NCBI GenBank assembly: GCA_017471125.1
Contig: JAFUWR010000358.1
Coordinates: 1 to 7,592, forward strand
Origin: Clostridia bacterium
Lineage (GTDB): Bacteria; Bacillota; Clostridia; Christensenellales; Aristaeellaceae
Length of the DNA stretch: 7,592 bases
Reading direction: 5' to 3'
The first letter of the stretch is position 1. The number at the start of each line of letters is the position of its first letter. Of the stretch, positions 1 through 5,448 are shown piece after piece. Position numbers and translations under genes: made by a program. The notes under the pieces are model-generated. The model worked only from the letters and a program-made list of their open reading frames with translations, was not told the DNA's origin and searched no databases.

Positions 1-2364
1 GGACAGGTTGCGCCACACGGTGGGATATTCCGGGTCCAGCGCGGCGCTCTGCTCCCAGCAGGCCACGGCGTCGTCGAACTGGCGCTTGTCATACCACAGG
101 CAGCCCAGGTAGTAGGGGGCCTTGGAATCCTGCGGATCATTCTCGATGGCGAAGCGCAGGGCGGCGATGTCCTCCAGCTTGTTGGGGAAGCAGTACAGCG
201 GGTCCGCGGCGGCGGCGTCCTTGAGCGCCTCGGCGCAGGCCGCGTCGTCCCCGTCCAGATGGGCGTACAGCGCGCGGTAGTAGTGGACCATCGGGTTCGG
301 CTGCGGGCAGCGGTCCAGGATGTCCAGCGCGTCGGCGTAGTAGCCCGCCTCGGCGTAGTCGATGGCCGCCTCGATGAAGCTGGAAACCCGGCCGTTCATC
401 AGCCGCACGGCCTCGTCCACGTCGCCGGACTCGATGCGGGACACGTAGTCGAAGGCGTCGATCTTCAAATTCTCGGCGTACCAGGCATCCGCCTCGGCGT
501 CCCGGCCCAGGCTGTCCAGTATCATGCCCTTCAACGCGCGGGCCTTCAGGTTGTGCCAGTTCTTGACCAGGCTGCGCTCGATGTGCTCGAGGGCCAGCTT
601 GTAGTCGCCCCGGCGGCAGTCGATGGCGGCGAGGAAGTAGTAGCCGGTCTCCTGCTGGGCGGCGGTCCAGGTGGCCTTGTAGAAGGCGTCGTAGGCGTCG
701 CCGTCCTTCCCCTGGTACAGCAGGGCCAGGCCCAGGTTCAGGTACGCCTCGCTGTCGTAGGGGTTGGGGTTGCGCTCGGTCATGCGCTTGATGGCGGCGC
801 GGAAGTACGCCTCCGCCGCCTCGAACTTGCCGCGGCGCAGCAGCAGCGTGCCGTAGGCGTTGTTGGCGCGGATGTCGCCGGGGTCGCGCTTCAAGGCCTC
901 GAGGTAGTACGGGTCGGGCAGGTAGGTGGCGTGGCGGTACTGCTCGATGTGCAGGCCGGTGAGGTAGAGCTCCTCGTTGGTCAGTATCTCCTCGGGCAGC
1001 TTGGCCGGCGCGGCGGGGTCGGGGATGCGCTCGATCTTCTCCGGCTGGGGCTTGTAGTCCACCAGCAGGCGGCCCTTTTGGTCGTACACCGCAAGGTACA
1101 GATCGGTTTTGTCCGCGTCCGTGGGGACGCTCGCCTTGAACACGTCCACCGGGGACAGCTTCGCGGTCTGCTCGAGGATGGCCCTGCCGTTCTCGGTGAG
1201 CACGACCTTCGCGTCCTCGTACACGCCGGTGGCGTACACGGTGACGTCGGCCTTCCCCTCCCCCACCTCGAGGTTCACCACGGCCTCGCGGTTGGCGTTC
1301 TTCACGTAGCCCGCGGCCTTGTAGGGCATGAACACCTGGGTGAAGGTCTTTTCCTCGAAGGGCTTGAGCCAGGTGAAGTCCGGCTGGTTGTCGCAGTACA
1401 TGCCGGTCATCAGCTCGATGTACGGGCCGTTTTCATCGGTCAGGTTGCGGTCCCAGGCCCGGCCGAAGTCGCCGCAGCCCCAGGTCCACTGCTTCTTGCC
1501 GGGGGACACGTGGTGGTCGGCGATGTGCAGTATGCCCGCGTCCATGCCGTAGTCGTAGCCGCCCACGAAGTCGTAGTCCGAATGGGCGCACATGTAGGAC
1601 GTGGGGACGGGGATGTTCTTGTACCGGGAGATGTCCACGCCCGCGCCGTAGTCGTGCTTGTAGTACACGCCGGTGGCGATGGGGAACTTGCTGACGTCGC
1701 GCTTGCCGTGGTCGAACACCGCGTTCACGTCCGGCGGGAACACGGACTGGGTGTTGTCGTTGACCGCCACGGCGGGGTTGGCCCACCACAGGAAGGTCTG
1801 CGGCAGGGACGTGCGGTTGTAGAGCTGGCCCTTGATCTCGATGTAGGCCCGGTCCGGGTAGAGGGTGAAGGTCATCTTGCCCTTGGTGCCGTACATCTGG
1901 TCCACCTCAGAGAGTTCCACCGCCGCGCTGCCGTCGGCGTTCCGGACCATGCGCCAGTCGGTGGGGCCGAAGGTGGTCGGGCGATGGTGCTGGGGCCAGT
2001 TGAACTCGATGCCGCCGGAGATCCACGGCCCGAGCAGGCCAACCAGCGCGGGCTTGATGACTTCATTATAATACACGAAGTCGTAGCCGTTGGTCTTGTC
2101 GTAGGCCCGCTGGATGCGGCCGCCCAGCTCGGGCAGCACCATCACGCGGATGTAGTCGTTCTCGAGCCACACCGCCTGATAGACCGCGTCCTCCTTCTCG
2201 TCCAAGATCTTGTCCACCACGGGCAGCGGATAGACCTTCCCGCTGGAACCCTGGTAGACGCGCTTTTCCAGGAACATGGGGTTCCTGTCGGGCTTGCCGA
2301 TGCCATAGGTGGGGATGACCACCCGTTCCGTCCAGACCTCCGCCTGGTGCAGCTTGTGTTCCAT
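1..2364 (-). CDS. DUF5107 domain and TPR-repeat protein, C-terminus cut off by window edge
   Basis: The reading frame is open from the ATG at 2364-2362 to the window edge, giving 788 residues with no stop, so the gene continues beyond position 1. The start follows AGGGAGG (2378-2372) at 7 nt. The translation begins MEHKLHQAEVW and has no signal peptide or membrane segment, so it is probably cytoplasmic. Residues about 30-330 carry the DUF5107 pattern: LPELGGRIQRAYD, then GGIEFNWPQHH around 117-127, and a Trp-rich stretch (QWTWGCGDFGRAWDRN) further on. From about residue 465 to the end the sequence reads as TPR helices (for example YGTLLLRRGKFEAAEAYFR and YLNLGLALLYQGKDGDAYDAF). DUF5107 is, as I recall, related to the galactose-mutarotase beta-sandwich superfamily and is usually fused to TPRs; its biochemical role is not known to me. 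It is divergent from an AraC-type regulator and near an arabinose-type transporter, which suggests a role in intracellular sugar or glycoside metabolism (inference). Family call is confident; function is open. Confidence 0.9.
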   Translation of the reverse strand, partial: MEHKLHQAEVWTERVVIPTYGIGKPDRNPMFLEKRVYQGSSGKVYPLPVVDKILDEKEDAVYQAVWLENDYIRVMVLPELGGRIQRAYDKTNGYDFVYYNEVIKPALVGLLGPWISGGIEFNWPQHHRPTTFGPTDWRMVRNADGSAAVELSEVDQMYGTKGKMTFTLYPDRAYIEIKGQLYNRTSLPQTFLWWANPAVAVNDNTQSVFPPDVNAVFDHGKRDVSKFPIATGVYYKHDYGAGVDISRYKNIPVPTSYMCAHSDYDFVGGYDYGMDAGILHIADHHVSPGKKQWTWGCGDFGRAWDRNLTDENGPYIELMTGMYCDNQPDFTWLKPFEEKTFTQVFMPYKAAGYVKNANREAVVNLEVGEGKADVTVYATGVYEDAKVVLTENGRAILEQTAKLSPVDVFKASVPTDADKTDLYLAVYDQKGRLLVDYKPQPEKIERIPDPAAPAKLPEEILTNEELYLTGLHIEQYRHATYLPDPYYLEALKRDPGDIRANNAYGTLLLRRGKFEAAEAYFRAAIKRMTERNPNPYDSEAYLNLGLALLYQGKDGDAYDAFYKATWTAAQQETGYYFLAAIDCRRGDYKLALEHIERSLVKNWHNLKARALKGMILDSLGRDAEADAWYAENLKIDAFDYVSRIESGDVDEAVRLMNGRVSSFIEAAIDYAEAGYYADALDILDRCPQPNPMVHYYRALYAHLDGDDAACAEALKDAAAADPLYCFPNKLEDIAALRFAIENDPQDSKAPYYLGCLWYDKRQFDDAVACWEQSAALDPEYPTVWRNLS

Positions 2365-2390
2365 GAATGTGCCTCCCTACTGCGTTCGCG

Positions 2391-2419
2391 TTGACAAATC
2401 GGGTTGGGTAACGTATAAT
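2391..2419 (+). promoter_or_regulatory. Perfect-consensus sigma-A promoter of the AraC-type regulator gene
   Basis: TTGACA (2391-2396) and TATAAT (2414-2419) are separated by exactly 17 nt, a full 12/12 match to the sigma-70/sigma-A consensus. Transcription would begin near 2426, leaving a leader of about 27 nt before the ATG at 2453. The -35 box lies only 27 bp from the start codon of the divergent DUF5107 gene, so the promoter of that gene must overlap this one. I could not identify a convincing minus-strand promoter here. Confidence 0.85.
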
Positions 2420-2443
2420 CAATATGGATAAGTTTTTGTGTCG

Positions 2444-2449
2444 GGTGAT
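2444..2449 (+). promoter_or_regulatory. Ribosome binding site deciding the regulator start
   Basis: GGTGAT matches the 3' part of the anti-Shine-Dalgarno complement (AGGAGGTGATC), with its GG ending 7 nt before the ATG at 2453. The competing in-frame GTG at 2438 would sit only about 12 nt after the predicted transcription start and has only a weak GGA upstream. This favours ATG 2453. Confidence 0.5.
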
Positions 2450-2452
2450 GTT

Positions 2453-3292
2453 ATGCGTCCATATGGCCGGGGCATACTGCCGCAATCCCAGATATTCATC
2501 TACGACGCCTCCGAACAGGCGCGAAGCATGTTCCTGCACGCGCTGTGCGTGGGCCACTACTTCTGTGACGGGGACTACGTGGTCAACCGCCCGAGCTTCG
2601 ACAGCTACCTGCTGATCTACTTCGCCCGGGGCGGCGGCTACTGCCAGGACCGCAACCGGGGCCGCGCGCGGCTTCGGCAGGACGACTTCGCGCTGATCGA
2701 CTGCTACGGCCCCCACGAGTACGGGGCCACGGAGGAAAGCGAGCTTTACTGGATCCACTTCGACGGGCCCACGGCCCGGGCGCTGTGCCAGGCCATTTGG
2801 CAAAGCGGCCAGACGCTGCCCCGGAGCTTCGAGCGCTGCCGGTCGTCCCTGGTGGAGTTCTTCGACCGCACCGCCCAGAGCGGGCCGCTGGAGGAGGCCG
2901 AGCAGAACCGGCTGATCGTCAACCTGCTGACGGAGTTTTTGGTCCGCGCCGCCCACAAGGACGAGGCCGGCGACGACCGCATCGAGCAGATCCGGGCCTA
3001 CATCCTCGAAAACCCGGACAAGGACCTGACCCTCGAGGCCCTGGCGAAGCGGGCCAGCATGAGCCCGTACCACTTCGCCCGCACCTTCAAGCGGCAGGTG
3101 GGACTGCCGCCCCACGAGTACCTCATCCACGCGCGGCTCAACCTCGCCAAGTTCTACCTGATGAGCTCCAACAACTCCGTCAAGGAGATCGCCTACTCCT
3201 GCGGCTTCTCCAGCGAGGCGTCCTTCTGCACCGCGTTCAAGAACCGATTGGGGGCGACGCCGACGGCGTTTCGGATGAAACACGACATCTGA
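2453..3292 (+). CDS. AraC-family transcriptional regulator
   Basis: This is a 279-residue protein of normal AraC-family length. The N-terminal half (about 1-140) resembles the sugar-sensing cupin domain: RPSFDSYLLIYFARGGGY is followed by a conserved R-x-DDF-x-LI-x-x-x-PHEYG-like segment, the same order as in E. coli AraC. The C-terminal 100 residues carry the two helix-turn-helix units: LTLEALAKRASMSPYHFARTFK (about 192-213) and SVKEIAYSCGFSSEASFCTAFK (about 242-263), ending in the family hallmark GATPTAFR. I chose ATG 2453 over the in-frame GTG at 2438 (284 residues) because of the promoter and ribosome-site positions. It is divergent from the DUF5107 gene and convergent with the sugar transporter, so either or both are likely targets. 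The ligand cannot be read from sequence; an aldopentose is a reasonable guess from context. Confidence 0.93.
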   Translation: MRPYGRGILPQSQIFIYDASEQARSMFLHALCVGHYFCDGDYVVNRPSFDSYLLIYFARGGGYCQDRNRGRARLRQDDFALIDCYGPHEYGATEESELYWIHFDGPTARALCQAIWQSGQTLPRSFERCRSSLVEFFDRTAQSGPLEEAEQNRLIVNLLTEFLVRAAHKDEAGDDRIEQIRAYILENPDKDLTLEALAKRASMSPYHFARTFKRQVGLPPHEYLIHARLNLAKFYLMSSNNSVKEIAYSCGFSSEASFCTAFKNRLGATPTAFRMKHDI

Positions 3293-3306
3293 CGCATCGC
3301 GTATCG

Positions 3307-3341
3307 AAAAACTGCGCACGGGCCGAAGCCCGTGCGCAGTT
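3307..3341 (-). terminator. Rho-independent terminator of the sugar ABC transporter operon
   Basis: The arms at 3310-3323 and 3328-3341 form a perfect 14-bp stem around a 4-nt loop. Read on the minus strand the loop is C(TTCG)G, the very stable UUCG tetraloop, and the stem runs into a TTTTT tract (3311-3307), as expected of an intrinsic terminator for the binding-protein gene that stops at 3371. On the plus strand the hairpin follows the regulator gene by 17 nt but is followed by CAGCTATG with no T-run, so it would be at best a weak terminator in that direction. Confidence 0.88.
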
Positions 3342-3370
3342 CAGCTATGCACTGACGCCGAGCCTATGGA

Positions 3371-4354
3371 TCAGCCCAGGATGTCGTGATAGTTCTCGGG
3401 GGTGGTGATCTCGGCGGGGACGGCGGTCTCCATCTCGACCTCGTTGCCGTCGATCAGGTCGAACAGGGTGTTGACGGAGTAGGTGCCGATGGCGACGTCG
3501 GAGAAGTAGGGAGCGGCGCGCAGGGCGGAACCCTTCTCATACTCCTCGATGACCATGTAGGCGCCCATGCCCACGCAAGCGGACTCGGCGTCGACGCCGT
3601 TGGTCTCCAGCGCGCGGACGCAGCCGATGACGCCTTCCTCGTTGGCGCCCATGACCATCCACTTGGTGATCTGGGGATTGCCGGTGATGATGGCGGCGGC
3701 GGCGGTGTTGCCCTTCTCGGTGGTGCCGTCATAGTCGGCGTAGAACAGGCGGCCGTTGCCGTTGTCGGCGAACTCGGGGAACCGGGCGGACAGCACGTCG
3801 TACTCGCCGTCGGTGCGCGGCACGCAGGAGGACACGGTGGACATGGTCATGATCAGCACGCCGCAGGTCTCGTCCTCGACGTAGCCGTTCTCCTCCATGT
3901 AGTCGCACAGCCACTCGGCGCAGGAGGAGCCGATGTCGTAGCCCGCGATGCCGACCCAGGGCGCGATCTTCTCGCCGTTCACCTCGAGGGCGTCGTCAGC
4001 GGCGACCACGGCGATGCCGTACTCGGCGCACTTGTCGACGACGTTCTGGGACATGGTCTGGTCCGGGACGCAGATCACGATGCCGTCGGCGTTGTTGGAA
4101 TAGGCGCGGTCGATGGCGTCCAGCATCTTGGAGCCGTCCATCAGGCAGTCCTCATAGTAGAACTCGCCGCCGGCAGCCTCGACGGTGTTCTTGGCGGCCT
4201 CGCCCTCGTTGATGAACCAGGTCTGATCGCCGGCCTTGTAGATGCCGTAGACCACCAGCTTGCCGTCGCCGTTCTTGTCGTGCAGCGCCTCAGCCATCGC
4301 GCAGCCGCCGATGATCATCATCGCGCAGAGTACCAGAGCCAGGATCTTCTTCAT
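3371..4354 (-). CDS. AraF-like sugar ABC transporter substrate-binding protein
   Basis: This 327-residue protein is the extracytoplasmic sugar receptor of the adjacent transporter. It starts MKKILALVL with a hydrophobic segment to about residue 21. That segment holds both a lipobox-like IGGC (15-18) and an AMA-EA signal peptidase I site (19-23), so lipoprotein anchoring is possible but not certain. The mature part is a type 1 periplasmic-binding fold and follows E. coli AraF through its length: K40 and W46-F47, IVICVPD (92-98), VVAADDA (116-122), R180, MGANEEGVIG around 235-244, and a TPENYHDIL end like AraF TRDNFKEEL. AraF sugar contacts recalled as K10, W16, D90, R151 and N205 are kept as K40, W46, D121, R180 and N238; E14 is Q44 and N232 appears to be Y266. 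AGGGAGG (4369-4363) lies 8 nt before the start. It is the last gene of the operon. The family is confident; L-arabinose as ligand is only likely. The mature chain has nine cysteines. Confidence 0.92.
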   Translation of the reverse strand: MKKILALVLCAMMIIGGCAMAEALHDKNGDGKLVVYGIYKAGDQTWFINEGEAAKNTVEAAGGEFYYEDCLMDGSKMLDAIDRAYSNNADGIVICVPDQTMSQNVVDKCAEYGIAVVAADDALEVNGEKIAPWVGIAGYDIGSSCAEWLCDYMEENGYVEDETCGVLIMTMSTVSSCVPRTDGEYDVLSARFPEFADNGNGRLFYADYDGTTEKGNTAAAAIITGNPQITKWMVMGANEEGVIGCVRALETNGVDAESACVGMGAYMVIEEYEKGSALRAAPYFSDVAIGTYSVNTLFDLIDGNEVEMETAVPAEITTPENYHDILG

Positions 4355-4383
4355 AGTGGTAACCTCCCTGTGTTGTTTATGTT

Positions 4384-4402
4384 CAAGGTCACGATGACCT
4401 TG
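4384..4402 (-). repeat. 8-bp inverted repeat upstream of the binding-protein gene
   Basis: CAAGGTCA (4384-4391) and TGACCTTG (4395-4402) are exact reverse complements around a 3-nt centre. A further GGTCA (4402-4406, plus strand) directly beyond makes three TGACC/GGTCA half-sites in a row. It may be an operator or an mRNA stem in the leader of the binding-protein gene; the sequence alone does not decide. Confidence 0.6.
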
Positions 4403-4415
4403 GTCACGTTGTTAC

Positions 4416-4435
4416 GGGCGCTGGGGGCAGCGCCC
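4416..4435 (-). repeat. GC-rich hairpin between permease and binding-protein genes
   Basis: GGGCGCTG (4416-4423) and CAGCGCCC (4428-4435) form a perfect 8-bp stem with a 4-nt loop. No T-run follows on the minus strand (it continues GTAACAACG), so it is not a normal terminator. A position between a permease gene and a binding-protein gene suits an mRNA processing or stabilising element that lets the two be expressed at different levels (inference). Confidence 0.65.
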
Positions 4436-4436
4436 C

Positions 4437-4464
4437 TACTGCCTACTGCCTACTCCCTACTGCC
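4437..4464 (-). repeat. Four tandem heptamers directly after the permease stop codon
   Basis: On the plus strand the units are TACTGCC (4437-4443), TACTGCC (4444-4450), TACTCCC (4451-4457) and TACTGCC (4458-4464), three identical and one with a single change. The array touches the permease stop codon (4467-4465) on one side and is one base from the hairpin at 4416-4435 on the other. It resembles the short tandemly repeated heptamers described in cyanobacterial genomes, though no link is claimed. Confidence 0.8.
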
Positions 4465-5448
4465 TCACCGGTTCTTCTTGCTCTCCGCCAGCAGCCGCTT
4501 CTCGTTGTTGATCTTGCGGATGTAGTCGGCGGTCAGGGCGATGAGCAGCAGCGCGCCCTTGCCCACGTACTGCCAGAAGTTGGCGTTGGGGATGCCGGCC
4601 ATGTTGAGGCCGGTGTTGAAGCTCTGTATGAGCAGCACACCGATGACCGTGCCGGGCATGCTGCCGACGCCGCCGGCGAAGGACACGCCGCCCAGGATGA
4701 CCGCGGTGATGGCGTCGAACTCGAGGTTCACGTTGGCCGAGGGCTGGCCGGACTGCATGCGGGCCACGTACACGATGCCGCCGATGGAGCACAACAGGCC
4801 CATCATCACGAAGGATATGGTCACGATGCGCTTGGGGTTCATGCCGGCCAGCCGCGCCGCCTGGGCGTTGCCGCCGATGGCGTAGACGCTTCTGCCGAAG
4901 CGGGTCTTGGCCAGGATGATGCCGAAGATGATGAAGGCCACGATCATCAGCCACACGCTGAAGGGCAGCCCCAGCAGGCGGGCCTTGCCGACCCAGATGA
5001 AGGTCTGATCGGAGATGCCCACGGGCTTGCCGTCGCAGATGATGTAGGCGAAGCCGCGCATGATGGACTGGGTGACCAGGGTGGCGATGAACGCCTCGAG
5101 CTTGAGCTCATTGACCATGAAGGCGTTGCACAGGCCCACCACGCCGCCGACCACCATGGTGATCAGCAGGGTCGGGAAGAAGCCCACGCCCTTTGAGACC
5201 AGCAACGCGCTCAGCACGCCCAGGAACGCCACCAGCGCGCCCGGGGACAGGTCGTTCTGGCCCTCGATGATCAGGTAGGTGTGGCCGATGGCCACCAGGC
5301 CCACCAGGGACGCCGCGATCAGGATGTTGACCATGTTCACGGTGGTGAAGTAGTTGTGGTTCAGAAGCGAGAACACGGCCACGACCACGACCAGCGCGAT
5401 GATGAGCACGATCAGGTTCCCGTTGATTTTCGATCCCTTTTTATTCAT
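4465..5448 (-). CDS. araH: AraH-like sugar ABC transporter permease
   Basis: This 327-residue membrane protein is the translocation subunit of the transporter (BPD_transp_2 / ribose-arabinose-galactose permease family). It has a short basic N-terminus (MNKKGSK), a first hydrophobic helix at about 11-29, and further hydrophobic helices through to about residue 313, ending in a charged tail (ADYIRKINNEKR). Family landmarks are DLSPGA (66-71) and the ATPase-coupling loop with GGN (192-194) and AARLAGM (197-203). The stretch RGFAYIICDGKPVGISD (131-147) closely matches AraH RGLAYIISDGKAVGIED as I recall it, which favours AraH over RbsC or MglC. The ATG at 5448-5446 overlaps the ATPase stop in ATGA, with GGAGGGG (5463-5457) 8 nt upstream inside the ATPase gene. 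The frame is open further upstream to about 5733, but that part is inside the ATPase gene and lacks family similarity. Confidence 0.93.
   Translation of the reverse strand: MNKKGSKINGNLIVLIIALVVVVAVFSLLNHNYFTTVNMVNILIAASLVGLVAIGHTYLIIEGQNDLSPGALVAFLGVLSALLVSKGVGFFPTLLITMVVGGVVGLCNAFMVNELKLEAFIATLVTQSIMRGFAYIICDGKPVGISDQTFIWVGKARLLGLPFSVWLMIVAFIIFGIILAKTRFGRSVYAIGGNAQAARLAGMNPKRIVTISFVMMGLLCSIGGIVYVARMQSGQPSANVNLEFDAITAVILGGVSFAGGVGSMPGTVIGVLLIQSFNTGLNMAGIPNANFWQYVGKGALLLIALTADYIRKINNEKRLLAESKKNR

Noticed and set aside
259..2394. A 711-codon open frame on the plus strand
   Set aside because: It is antisense to the DUF5107-TPR gene over its whole length. The translation is low-complexity, rich in Val, Gly, Leu and His with no recognisable domain, as expected from a GC-rich gene read backwards.
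2383..2396. A catabolite-repression (cre-like) site overlapping the regulator -35 box
   Set aside because: Only 8 of 10 fixed positions of the consensus TGWNANCGNTNWCA match, and the left half is poor; the match is partly forced by the TTGACA box.
2424..2615. A small plus-strand frame starting at ATG 2424
   Set aside because: Its start lies at or before the predicted transcription start of the regulator and it overlaps the regulator in another frame with no ribosome site.
2066..3319. A 417-codon minus-strand open frame across the regulator gene
   Set aside because: It is antisense to the AraC-type regulator, runs through both a perfect promoter and a gene boundary, and has no family signature.
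4416..4435. The GC hairpin as a transcription terminator after the permease gene
   Set aside because: The stem is only 8 bp and no T-run follows on the minus strand; the receptor gene downstream belongs to the same transporter.
3386..4525. A 379-codon plus-strand open frame opposite the receptor gene
   Set aside because: It is antisense to the AraF-like gene, made of repetitive Val/Gly/Asp/His-rich sequence, and lacks a ribosome site.
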